Shown here one piece after another: positions 7,300 to 14,165 of a stretch of DNA of 14,185 nucleotides (within the stretch, counting starts at the first letter, position 1; every line of letters starts with the position of its first letter). The DNA comes from UBA9732 sp963649615 (GTDB lineage: Bacteria; Spirochaetota; Spirochaetia; Sphaerochaetales; Sphaerochaetaceae). The stretch is taken from contig CAVJIN010000040.1 in assembly GCA_963649615.1 (NCBI GenBank), positions 1-14,185 on the forward strand, read 5' to 3'. The translations under genes were made by a program, and so were the position numbers. The notes beneath the pieces are model-generated. The model ran no database searches and was not told the DNA's origin. It worked only from the letters and a program-made list of their open reading frames with translations.

Positions 7300-8847
7300 A
7301 TGCGCAAATTTTTGAAGTTTATTACCGGCAGATTAGCATGGACCATCCTCTTTTTCTTAATACAAGTAGTCATCATTTTTGTTACGTTAAAATATGCAGA
7401 AAGTTCCTTTGGTCTTTCAATTTTTAACTTTATTTTAGGTTTTGTTGTCTCCTTTGCTATCTTTACTAGAAACGATGCTCCTGAGTATAAGCTCTCTTGG
7501 ATCCTTTTAATCTCCGTTTTTCCAATTTTTGGGTGTTTTATGTACCTTATTTTTGGAAACAAAAAGAAAGGTAAATGGGAAAGAAGAAAGATTAAAAACT
7601 ATCAAGAATTGATGAAAGAACACAAAATTGGCGAGTTTGGTGATGATTCTAAAGAACTATCTAATGTACAAATATCAGAAATCCAACTAGAAGATATTAG
7701 ACTTCAACAGTATCTAACAAGATTAACAGGTAGCCTTCCATCTAGCTCAACAGAGATTTCCTATTATTCCCTTGGTGATTATTGCTATCCAGTAATGCTT
7801 GAAGAACTGAAAAAAGCTAAGAAGTTCATTTTTCTTGAGTATTTTATTTATGAAAAAGGCGATTTCTGGGACAGTGTTCTGCAAATTCTTAAAGACAAAG
7901 TTTCTCAGGGTGTTGACGTTAGGCTTATGTATGATGACATGGGGAGCATTGGTACTCTTCCATACAAATACTACCTTCAACTGCGCCAATATGGCATAAA
8001 AGCAGTGGCATTTAACCCTGTTAGGCCACGATTGAACCCAAGATTAAATTACAGAGACCATAGGAAAGTATGTATTATTGACGGAAATACAGCAATCAGC
8101 GGTGGCATCAATATTGCAGACGAGTACATAAATCACAAAATTCGCTTTGGACATTGGAAGGATAATGCTTTTATCTTACGAGGCAGTGGCGTGTGGAATT
8201 ATACCTTCATGTTCTTACAACTTTGGCTATTTGCTGCACCAAAAAAATACTTCATTGAAGATTTTTCCATGTATTATCCCACTGAAAAAAGGAGCAATGA
8301 TGGGGTTATCCAAAGCTTTGGAGATAGCCCTCTTGACGATTTTAACGTTGCAGAAAATGCCTATATTCATGTACTCAACATAGCAAAGAAGTACGTTTGG
8401 ATTAGTACACCATATTTAATTCTTGACACTGCAATGATTAACGCTCTAATTCTTGCATCTCAATCTGGCGTAGATGTCCGCATCATTACCCCTGCCATAC
8501 CAGACAAGAAAATTGTTAATGCACTAACTAAAGCAAACTACCCACAACTTCTCTCCTATGGGGTCCGAATTTTTGAATATACTCCTGGCTTTATCCACTC
8601 CAAGATGTTTGTAAGCGACGACCAACGCGCAATAGTTGGCACCACCAACATGGACTTCAGGTCATTCTTCTTGCACTTTGAAAGCGGCTCCGTGTTTTAT
8701 GGTGGCAGCATGGTCTCTTCCGTTAAGACCGATTTCCTTGAGACCTTTGAACTATGCGAAGAAGTTACACTTTCATCTGTGAGAAAACGTTCTTGGCTTA
8801 TGAAACTAACAGGACAAGTTGCTAAACTTGTTGCACCTTTATTATGA
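7300..8847 (+). CDS. cls: Cardiolipin synthase (phospholipase D superfamily)
   Basis: This 515-residue membrane enzyme joins two phosphatidylglycerol molecules to form cardiolipin and glycerol. The N-terminus has hydrophobic helices at about 12-30, 38-55 and 67-86, as in bacterial Cls. The catalytic core carries both HKD motifs: HRKVCIID (254-261) followed by GNTAISGGIN, and HSKMFVSD (433-440) followed by a GTTNMDFRSF block. Length fits the family (about 480-515). Two adjacent starts exist, TTG at 7297 and ATG at 7300; a GGAG lies 9 nt before the TTG and 12 nt before the ATG. I prefer ATG, but the two differ by one residue. It follows the ABC exporter by 6 nt, so lipid synthesis and export are co-transcribed. 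Confidence 0.95.
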   Translation: MRKFLKFITGRLAWTILFFLIQVVIIFVTLKYAESSFGLSIFNFILGFVVSFAIFTRNDAPEYKLSWILLISVFPIFGCFMYLIFGNKKKGKWERRKIKNYQELMKEHKIGEFGDDSKELSNVQISEIQLEDIRLQQYLTRLTGSLPSSSTEISYYSLGDYCYPVMLEELKKAKKFIFLEYFIYEKGDFWDSVLQILKDKVSQGVDVRLMYDDMGSIGTLPYKYYLQLRQYGIKAVAFNPVRPRLNPRLNYRDHRKVCIIDGNTAISGGINIADEYINHKIRFGHWKDNAFILRGSGVWNYTFMFLQLWLFAAPKKYFIEDFSMYYPTEKRSNDGVIQSFGDSPLDDFNVAENAYIHVLNIAKKYVWISTPYLILDTAMINALILASQSGVDVRIITPAIPDKKIVNALTKANYPQLLSYGVRIFEYTPGFIHSKMFVSDDQRAIVGTTNMDFRSFFLHFESGSVFYGGSMVSSVKTDFLETFELCEEVTLSSVRKRSWLMKLTGQVAKLVAPLL

Positions 8848-8869
8848 TTTATTTTGAGGAGGCCTTTTG

Positions 8870-9157
8870 ATGGACAATAATCTTCAAGAATTGATAGATA
8901 TTTTTGCACGCACCACAGACAAACAAAGCATGCGCAAACTCTTTGAAGAACTCTTTTCCTCAACTGAAATTACTGATATTGCTAAACGTTGGTATATCAT
9001 GAAAGAACTATATAACGGAAAACCGCAAAGACGCATTGCCCAAGAAATGGAAGTTAGCCTTTGCAAAATTACCAGAGGCTCAAAAATCCTCAAAAATTCA
9101 GAGTCTATTTTTAAGGCCATCCTCAGCGATATGTACGATGACCAGTATCACATTTAG
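8870..9157 (+). CDS. trpR: Trp repressor (TrpR) family DNA-binding protein
   Basis: This 95-residue all-helical protein has the Trp-repressor fold, with a helix-turn-helix at about 51-75 (PQRRIAQEMEVSLCKITRG). ITRGSKILKN resembles the ITRGSNSLK of E. coli TrpR more than the YerC/YecD form. By eye alignment the tryptophan-contacting arginines 54 and 84 of E. coli TrpR correspond to R40 and R69, while Thr44 becomes S30, so tryptophan binding is plausible. TrpR would repress target genes when tryptophan is abundant. Start ATG at 8870 lies 7 nt after a strong GAGGAGG; a TTG three bases earlier is too close to it. It is the last gene of the operon, 22 nt after cls. No tryptophan gene or operator is seen nearby. 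Its TAG interlocks with the helicase stop. YerC-like function is the alternative. Confidence 0.85.
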   Translation: MDNNLQELIDIFARTTDKQSMRKLFEELFSSTEITDIAKRWYIMKELYNGKPQRRIAQEMEVSLCKITRGSKILKNSESIFKAILSDMYDDQYHI

Positions 9158-10617
9158 CTTTTAAATCTACTCTTGTTTGCTCTTCCACGCTTTTTGCTTG
9201 TGCTAAATGTAGTTGTTCTTGGCGTTCTTAGTCTACGTCTTTCCCTTGGTTTTTCTCTGTCGTATAAATCTCGAATCTCTTGATATTTGTTTTTGTCTAG
9301 AGAATTACCATAACGCTCTGCAAGAAGGGCTGTTATTACATTTGTTGGGTGATGCTCTGAACAGAGTTTCTTGGCCATTGAATAAAGAGAATCGTCATAC
9401 AAACCATTTTCAGCCTTTTTGATGTTGTCATAAAGATCTGTTTGAAGCATTTTTCGCTTCTGAGTCATGAGTTCGTCTATTGTTGGGATGCGGACTTTGA
9501 CAATATCGGACTTAGCAATACGCTTGATGAAGGCAAGTTTTCTGAATTCGCGTGGAGTGACAAAAGTGACGGCTAGGCCTTCTTTGCCCGCTCTGCCGGT
9601 GCGGCCTACACGGTGGATGTAGCTTTCTGGCTCGTCTGGGAGGCTGTAGTTGACCACATGGGTCATGTCTGGGATGTCTAATCCTCGTGCGGCTACGTCT
9701 GTGGCTACTAGGATGCTAATTCTGTGCTCTCGCATTTTGTGAATGATTAGCTCTCGTTGTACTTGGCTGAGATCTCCGTGGAGGACTTCTGCGTTGTAGC
9801 CAGCAGAGATGAGTTTTGAGCCAATCTCGTCACATTGGATTTTTGTTTTGCAAAAGACTAGGCCGTAAAAATCTGGGGCCATATCAATTGTACGGCAAAG
9901 TGCTTCAAATTTGTCCTCTTCAAAGAGCTCATAGTAGACTTGTCTTGTGAGTGTACTAGTCATGTCCTGGGTTTGAACCTTGACCACCTCATAGTCTTTC
10001 ATGAAGTTTTCAGCAAGCTTCTTAATTGGCTCTGGCATGGTGGCAGAAAAGCATAACATTTGCTTGTCAGAAGGCATTTTAGCAAGAATATTTTCAATAT
10101 CCTCTATAAAGCCCATGTTGAGCATTTCATCGGCCTCATCAAGGACGCAAAACTTGATGGAATCAAGTTTAAGTGTTTCTCTCTCAAGATGGTCTTGAAT
10201 TCTTCCTGGGGTGCCTACAATTACATCAGCTCCATCTTTGAGTCCTTTGAATTGAAGGTTATAGGAAGCTCCGCCATAAATGGCGAGTGTGCGAATATTT
10301 CTATTTTCTCCTAGGCTTTTAATTTCATCGCAAACCTGAATACAAAGCTCTCTTGTTGGAACCAAAACTAAAGCCCTTGTGGTATGCTGATTTTTTTTGC
10401 CTTGCCAATCATCAAGTTTCTCCAAAATTGGAAGTGCAAAGGTTGCGGTTTTTCCTGTTCCTGTTTGTGCTTGTCCAATTAGATCTTTTTTTTCTTTTAG
10501 TAAAATTGGGATACATCTTTTTTGAATTTCTGTTGGATGTTCAAAGCCCTTTTTTTCAATTGCCTCAATACTTTTTTCTGAGAGGCCTAAATCAATAAAT
10601 TCTTTTGTATTCTGCAT
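9154..10617 (-). CDS. DEAD-box ATP-dependent RNA helicase
   Basis: This is a 487-residue RNA-unwinding helicase of the DeaD/CshA type, active in ribosome assembly, RNA decay or cold growth. In order: Q motif region FEHPTEIQ, motif I AQTGTGKT (50-57), PTREL (87-91), TPGR (136-139), DEAD (160-163), SAT (191-193), RGLD (311-314) and HRVGRTGRAG (335-344). A helical extension (about 375-455) and a basic Arg/Lys tail (about 456-487) resemble RNA-binding extensions of DeaD-like helicases. The longest open frame begins at a TTG at 10638, seven codons upstream. I chose the ATG at 10617 because the promoter -10 box lies directly against that TTG, and the ATG has GGAAAAG upstream. The stop overlaps the trpR stop by 4 nt from the opposite strand. 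Confidence 0.95.
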   Translation of the reverse strand: MQNTKEFIDLGLSEKSIEAIEKKGFEHPTEIQKRCIPILLKEKKDLIGQAQTGTGKTATFALPILEKLDDWQGKKNQHTTRALVLVPTRELCIQVCDEIKSLGENRNIRTLAIYGGASYNLQFKGLKDGADVIVGTPGRIQDHLERETLKLDSIKFCVLDEADEMLNMGFIEDIENILAKMPSDKQMLCFSATMPEPIKKLAENFMKDYEVVKVQTQDMTSTLTRQVYYELFEEDKFEALCRTIDMAPDFYGLVFCKTKIQCDEIGSKLISAGYNAEVLHGDLSQVQRELIIHKMREHRISILVATDVAARGLDIPDMTHVVNYSLPDEPESYIHRVGRTGRAGKEGLAVTFVTPREFRKLAFIKRIAKSDIVKVRIPTIDELMTQKRKMLQTDLYDNIKKAENGLYDDSLYSMAKKLCSEHHPTNVITALLAERYGNSLDKNKYQEIRDLYDREKPRERRRLRTPRTTTFSTSKKRGRANKSRFKS

Positions 10618-10639
10618 TTCTATCTTTTCCAAGTTCAAG

Positions 10640-10669
10640 TTTATACTATACAGTAGTGCTCTTCTTCAA
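10640..10669 (-). promoter_or_regulatory. Candidate promoter of the DEAD-box helicase gene
   Basis: Minus-strand TTGAAG (10664-10669) and TATAAA (10640-10645) are 18 nt apart. The predicted start lies near 10633, leaving a leader of about 16 nt before the ATG at 10617. An overlapping TATAGT at 10645-10650 is an alternative -10 box but has a weak -35 partner. Confidence 0.5.
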
Positions 10670-10697
10670 GTGGATTGAAAAAGAAAAAGCAGTAGTT

Positions 10698-10726
10698 TTG
10701 TACTTTTTGTTTGAACTTAATATTAG
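10698..10726 (+). promoter_or_regulatory. Candidate promoter of the zinc-ribbon/HTH gene
   Basis: TTGTAC (10698-10703) and TATTAG (10721-10726) are separated by 17 nt and point towards the gene at 10751. An AAGGAGAAGG ribosome site follows at about 10736-10745, ahead of the ATG. The 133-nt gap between the helicase and this gene therefore holds two divergent promoters and nothing else that I can see. Confidence 0.5.
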
Positions 10727-10750
10727 AGTTAATCAAAAGGAGAAGGTGCT

Positions 10751-11125
10751 ATGAACGAGATTTTGAAAAATGGAGTGTGTCCCAATTCTTTATGCAAGTG
10801 GCATCATAAGCAAAATTTGCCTAAAGAATATAGGTGGTATAAAAGCCATGGTTACTACGAAACTAAGCAACATAAGAAAATTCCACGCTACGTTTGTACT
10901 AATTGCGGAAGGACTTTTACTTTACGAACTGGAGCAAACCATTGGCATTTACGAGATGATTCTATTGATATACGAGAATTGGCTCTTCTCTGGTCCAATG
11001 GAGGCACAATTTGCGAGATGGCTAAAAAATACGGAGTCAGTACCCAAACAATCAGAACTAGATTAAAGCGATACTGTGATTACATCAAAACTCACTGGGA
11101 AGGCGGTTTTAGTATTGAAACTTAG
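10751..11125 (+). CDS. Orphan zinc-ribbon plus helix-turn-helix protein resembling a transposase N-terminus
   Basis: This small protein has 124 residues. C10 and C15 (CPNSLC) with C49 and C52 (CTNCGRTF) form a likely zinc ribbon, around a YKSHGYYETK stretch typical of IS1/InsA-like and related transposase zinc-binding domains. Residues ~84-108 (ICEMAKKYGVSTQTIRTRLKR) form a helix-turn-helix. In transposases of this sort a DDE catalytic domain would follow, but the frame ends at residue 124 and the next gene begins at once on the other strand. No terminal inverted repeats or target duplications are visible. It is either a remnant or, given its good promoter, strong ribosome site and intact frame, a domesticated DNA-binding regulator. 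Its target is unknown. Confidence 0.8.
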   Translation: MNEILKNGVCPNSLCKWHHKQNLPKEYRWYKSHGYYETKQHKKIPRYVCTNCGRTFTLRTGANHWHLRDDSIDIRELALLWSNGGTICEMAKKYGVSTQTIRTRLKRYCDYIKTHWEGGFSIET

Positions 11126-12171
11126 TATTGGTTGAATACTTTTTCTGCAAAGGCAGGGAAGTCCTTTACTTGGACAACTGTCTTGTCATCAAGAATAACC
11201 TTGCCTGTAAAGTATCCAAATACTTGATGCTGGTCTGTCTTTATAATGCCAAAATTCATCTTAGAGGACCTGTCTACAGCTGGTTTGAAGTCCATTTCAA
11301 AGCGTCCATCTGAACTGGTGAATGTCCAGTTTTTCATGATATTGTCTTCTGGAATATTGAATGTGATGTCATCTAATTTGTGAATTTTATTATCATAGAA
11401 GATTACATTTTCGCTTGCCGGCGTTCTATCGGTGAAGCCATAGCCAATGTTGAAGCCAAATTTATGACCATCTACAAGACCACTGCCAGAACCCCAAAAC
11501 CAAGTGTTCTTGTATGTCCAGCGTCCGCGACCCCAGTCGAGGACCCCAAAGACATCGGAATCTTGTAATTCCTGAATGTCGTTGCCTAGGCGGATTGTGC
11601 CCTGTGCTTGCATGCAGTTGACTTTCTCGTTGAGGTAAAAGGCTTTGCGATTTTGGGCCCAGCTTGTGGCAATGTTCATGCTTTCCATTTCATCTGGCTG
11701 GAAGAGAACTGCGTTGAGATCAAGGCCCACGCGCCCATCTGGAAGCTTCATGCTTGGTGCAGCTATCATGACGTGCCTTTTTTTGCCATGCTTGATAAAA
11801 GTCAGCCTGATATTTTTGCCTATGTATTGGCAACTGCTGTCTATTTGGGAGGACGCAGGCAGACCTAGCTTGCCCAGCGTGAAGAACTTCATTTCATCTG
11901 CCTGTGAGAATTTTCCACGCTTAAAGTCAATATATGATACCGATAACAATGCTGCATATCCCAAATCACTGATAGTTCCGCACACGGTCCAACCTTGACT
12001 TTGGCTACTTATTGCATAATAGTCCCATTCTTTTTTCTTAAAGGCACTGGCCTTAATTTTTGTCCTATCATATTGCCAAACAGGCTTTCTGGCCCAACCT
12101 TCTTCAATAATGTGGCCCTCTTTGTTAAGTAATGGCTGATTTCTTAAGACTTCGTGATTTCTGTTTTCCAT
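11122..12171 (-). CDS. DUF2804 family protein
   Basis: This 349-residue protein matches the DUF2804 family as I know it: an N-terminal EEGWARKP (23-30) and KEWDYY (47-52), then a beta-rich body with DWGRGRW (212-218) and the Trp/Gly-rich FWGSGSG (225-231). The biochemical role of the family is not established. The pattern of tryptophans and strands recalls lipocalin-like AttH/CrtC folds, which is a guess from pattern only. There is no signal peptide, so it is probably cytoplasmic. The ATG at 12171 has no Shine-Dalgarno at a normal distance (only GAGA directly adjacent) and a TATTAT box six bases upstream, so it may be translated from a leaderless message. Its stop interlocks with that of the zinc-ribbon gene. 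Confidence 0.9.
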   Translation of the reverse strand: MENRNHEVLRNQPLLNKEGHIIEEGWARKPVWQYDRTKIKASAFKKKEWDYYAISSQSQGWTVCGTISDLGYAALLSVSYIDFKRGKFSQADEMKFFTLGKLGLPASSQIDSSCQYIGKNIRLTFIKHGKKRHVMIAAPSMKLPDGRVGLDLNAVLFQPDEMESMNIATSWAQNRKAFYLNEKVNCMQAQGTIRLGNDIQELQDSDVFGVLDWGRGRWTYKNTWFWGSGSGLVDGHKFGFNIGYGFTDRTPASENVIFYDNKIHKLDDITFNIPEDNIMKNWTFTSSDGRFEMDFKPAVDRSSKMNFGIIKTDQHQVFGYFTGKVILDDKTVVQVKDFPAFAEKVFNQY

Positions 12172-12177
12172 TCTCTA

Positions 12178-12208
12178 ATAATACACCAGTTTCAGCGTGT
12201 TGTGTAAA
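12178..12208 (-). promoter_or_regulatory. Candidate promoter of the DUF2804 gene, abutting a terminator
   Basis: Minus-strand TATTAT (12178-12183) ends six bases before the ATG. The possible -35 boxes are TTTACA (12203-12208, 19-nt spacing), which borrows its T residues from the upstream terminator tract, or TACACA (12201-12206, 17-nt spacing). The predicted transcript would start at the start codon. Confidence 0.45.
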
Positions 12209-12237
12209 AAAAGGCCACTGTGTTTTGTGCAGTGGCC
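12206..12237 (-). terminator. Rho-independent terminator of the SurA/PpiD-like gene
   Basis: Read on the minus strand, GGCCACTG and CAGTGGCC form a perfect 8-bp GC-rich stem around a 9-nt loop and are followed by seven T residues. It begins about 40 nt after the stop of the parvulin-like gene and separates it from the DUF2804 gene. It is the only classic intrinsic terminator in the window. Confidence 0.92.
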
Positions 12238-12277
12238 CGTATTCTTGTGTTTAGTTTTTTTTCTTAGCTTGTTGTTC

Positions 12278-13846
12278 TTAGTTTGTTGTGCTGGAAGAGA
12301 AAAGCTGTGTCCAGAACTGAACATAGAAGTTGTCAGTGAACTTGTCACTAAGAAGAATTGCATAGAACTTGTCGTTTACTACCTGTGAAGACGCATAGTA
12401 GTTATAGTATGCACTGATAAGAGATGACATTGAAGCATCTTGATCATTAATTGCTGTGACCTTAGCAATCATGTACTTGCTGTCACTTGTAATTGCTCCA
12501 GTTACGTAACCCTCTTCAGCTGTGAAGAGTTCTCTTGAAATGCTTTCATCTTCAGCTGCAGTAGCAAGATAACCATTGGTATCATAATACTCAATACCAA
12601 GGAGATACTGGCTATCACCAATGTTATTTGACACAGAAGAAACTGTCTGTATTTCAGCATTGCAAGATTCTGCAGCAGCCTCAAAATCTGTCTGTGCAAG
12701 TTCAGCAATTGTAGAAATCTGAGATTCAATGTAAGCAGTAATTGTTTCAGGCTCGTTGCTGTTAATATAAGACTTTACATCTGTAAGAGTACCTTCATCT
12801 GTGAAGTCTGCAGGAACTATCTTTGAATCAACCTTGTAAATTGCCCATCCAGAAGTTGTTTGAATTGGCTCAGAATAGCTTCCCATTTCAAGTGCAACAA
12901 TCTTATCAAGATCAGCAGAATCAGAAAGGGCTGTAGCAAGAGCGTACAATCTAATTTCACCAGCAACACCACCCTCAGAAGCATAGGAATCTGTAGAGTA
13001 GAGGCTAACTTCATCTGTCCAAGCTAATCCTGAATTGAGATCTGCATAAGCCTGATTGATTTTCTCTTCATCAGAATTTGAAATCATTGAAATGCTTACG
13101 CTCTTAAAGAGGTCTGCATTTGCTTTTCCATACTCAGCTGCCAAATCATCTGGATATGCATTGTAGTCAACAACAAAGTATTCAAAAGATCTAGACTTTC
13201 CAGCCATTTGAGAAACAAAATTCTTTTCTGCATCAGAAACAATTACTGAGCTATAGTCTGAAAGAACTACTTGATAAGGGTAGATGCTTGTATAATAAGA
13301 ATTAACAAGAATTCTTGATGACTCTGCAGTTGCCTTGTAAGTCTCTTCGCTAAAGTTTCCATCAGAATCGTTATAAATACCAGTAGAAATAATCAACTCG
13401 TTGACCAATTCTTGTGGTGCTGCAATCTTTGCTGCCTGGGCATCTTCTGTTATTGCTGTGAAAAGAACCTGCTGCTGATATGCAGAGTAGTAGCTTTGCA
13501 TCATTGTTGAATAGTCGTTACTAAGATAAGCTGTTTGAAAACTGCTATCATTCATCAGCGTATTGTAGAACACGTTATTTGTTTCAATCTTGATTGCTTT
13601 TCCGTTGTAATAACCCCACGCATTAGAATCTTCGCTCTTGCTCTGGGAAATCATAATGATGATGTAGTAAAGGCTTCCAACCATCAAAAGTGCAAGAATT
13701 GCAATGATAACGGTAGTGATAACTCTCTTTGCTGTCCAAGGTTCACTATCTTTCTTAGTTTTTTTGGGTTTTGTTTCCATTACCTTCAGTGTTGTGTTTT
13801 TTTCTTCTTTTTTTACTTCTTCTGAAGGGACATTCTTATCTGCCAT
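12278..13846 (-). CDS. Membrane-anchored SurA/PpiD-like peptidyl-prolyl isomerase family protein
   Basis: This 522-residue periplasmic chaperone-type protein has a charged Lys/Glu-rich cytoplasmic start (1-40), one transmembrane helix (about 42-66) and a large exported domain, the layout of PpiD. Residues ~75-215 are helical, like SurA N-terminal chaperone domains. A parvulin-like domain spans about 248-340, with SEGGVAGEI (290-298) matching the GG-x-x-G loop, and GSYSEPIQTTSGWAIYKVD (322-340) matching the usual end of the fold. The strand that normally carries the first catalytic histidine reads SVSISMIS, so isomerase activity is doubtful and a holdase role in envelope protein folding is more likely. 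Start ATG has AAGAGG 6 nt upstream. It is monocistronic, ended by the strong terminator. Confidence 0.85.
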   Translation of the reverse strand: MADKNVPSEEVKKEEKNTTLKVMETKPKKTKKDSEPWTAKRVITTVIIAILALLMVGSLYYIIIMISQSKSEDSNAWGYYNGKAIKIETNNVFYNTLMNDSSFQTAYLSNDYSTMMQSYYSAYQQQVLFTAITEDAQAAKIAAPQELVNELIISTGIYNDSDGNFSEETYKATAESSRILVNSYYTSIYPYQVVLSDYSSVIVSDAEKNFVSQMAGKSRSFEYFVVDYNAYPDDLAAEYGKANADLFKSVSISMISNSDEEKINQAYADLNSGLAWTDEVSLYSTDSYASEGGVAGEIRLYALATALSDSADLDKIVALEMGSYSEPIQTTSGWAIYKVDSKIVPADFTDEGTLTDVKSYINSNEPETITAYIESQISTIAELAQTDFEAAAESCNAEIQTVSSVSNNIGDSQYLLGIEYYDTNGYLATAAEDESISRELFTAEEGYVTGAITSDSKYMIAKVTAINDQDASMSSLISAYYNYYASSQVVNDKFYAILLSDKFTDNFYVQFWTQLFSSSTTN

Positions 13847-13867
13847 GGAAGACCTCTTTATAAAATT

Positions 13868-13873
13868 AGTATA
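13868..13873 (-). promoter_or_regulatory. Proximal -10 box of the SurA/PpiD-like gene
   Basis: Minus-strand TATACT lies 21 nt before the ATG, upstream of the AAGAGG ribosome site. No convincing -35 box is at the right distance. A small inverted repeat, GTCCA-AAGA-TGGAC at 13887-13900, covers the place where the -35 box would be and could be an operator. Confidence 0.4.
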
Positions 13874-13910
13874 GTTTTCTAACGTAGTCCAAAGATGGAC
13901 ACTCCATACA

Positions 13911-13940
13911 AAAATATCATCATATTGTGTGTAGTGTCAA
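13911..13940 (-). promoter_or_regulatory. Distal promoter of the SurA/PpiD-like gene
   Basis: A perfect TTGACA on the minus strand (13935-13940) is followed after 18 nt by TATTTT (13911-13916). It would give a leader of about 60 nt. The -35 box is the mirror copy of that of the tRNA promoter 23 nt away, so the two promoters are back to back. Confidence 0.4.
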
Positions 13941-13963
13941 TCAAAACTAGCATTGATCCAGCA

Positions 13964-13992
13964 TTGACAGGTCAAAACAAAAACCCTATAGT
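13964..13992 (+). promoter_or_regulatory. Promoter of the tRNA-Pro gene
   Basis: A perfect TTGACA (13964-13969) and TATAGT (13987-13992) are separated by the ideal 17 nt. The predicted start near 13999 leaves a 5' leader of about 29 nt to be removed by RNase P. Two copies of AGCATTGA (13949-13956 and 13960-13967) lie one helical turn apart over the -35 box and may be a regulator site. Confidence 0.75.
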
Positions 13993-14027
13993 TCAAAGGC
14001 AAAAAAGCGGTTTAGCACGCAGTTTTT

Positions 14028-14100
14028 CGGGTAGTAGCGCAGGGGCTAGCGCACTTGGTTCGGGACCAAGGGGTCGGTGGTTCAAATCCACTTTACCCGA
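14028..14100 (+). tRNA. tRNA-Pro (anticodon CGG)
   Basis: All four arms fold. The acceptor stem CGGGTAG (14028-14034) pairs with TTACCCG (14093-14099), with one G-T pair, and discriminator A is at 14100, as expected for proline tRNA. The D stem is GCGC/GCGC, the anticodon stem CTTGG/CCAAG with loop TTCGGGA, and the T arm GGTGG-TTCAAAT-CCACT. The anticodon CGG (14061-14063) reads proline CCG codons. The sequence from the anticodon arm to the T arm is the usual bacterial proline form. CCA is not encoded, so it must be added after transcription. The gene stands alone between a consensus promoter and a hairpin repeat beginning at 14106. Confidence 0.96.
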
Positions 14101-14105
14101 GAGTC

Positions 14106-14150
14106 GAAGCTATGTTAAATTTTAGCGCGAATAAAATTTAACATAGCTTC
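14106..14150. repeat. Perfect 19-bp hairpin repeat, copy 1
   Basis: GAAGCTATGTTAAATTTTA (14106-14124) and its exact reverse complement (14132-14150) flank the 7-nt loop GCGCGAA. The stem is AT-rich and no T tract follows on either side, so it is not a standard intrinsic terminator. It begins 5 nt after the tRNA end and could mark the 3' trailer for processing. Its central 20 nt recur 48 nt later. Confidence 0.9.
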
Positions 14151-14165
14151 TCTAATGCTAAAGTG

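Noticed and set aside
9953..9960. GTACTAGT, half of the E. coli TrpR operator, close to a TrpR-like gene.
   Set aside because: It is a single half-site inside the helicase coding sequence, far from any promoter; chance is enough to explain it.
9154..10638. TTG at 10638 as the helicase start, seven codons longer.
   Set aside because: The -10 box TATAAA ends at 10640, so the TTG would lie at or before the transcription start; the ATG at 10617 fits the leader and family length.
14001..14027. A-run, GCG/CGC and T-run before the tRNA look like a terminator.
   Set aside because: The GC stem has only 3 bp and a 2-nt bulge, and it lies between the consensus promoter and the tRNA, where termination would silence the gene.
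13895..14125. A 76-codon plus-strand open frame over the tRNA region.
   Set aside because: It runs through the tRNA gene and its promoter, which explain this sequence far better.
14114..14143. GTTAAAT and ATTTAAC in the hairpin fit the GTTRRRY and RYYYAAC core sites of integron attC recombination sites.
   Set aside because: In attC sites RYYYAAC comes first and GTTRRRY last; here the order is reversed, copy 2 has neither site, and no gene cassette or integrase is seen.
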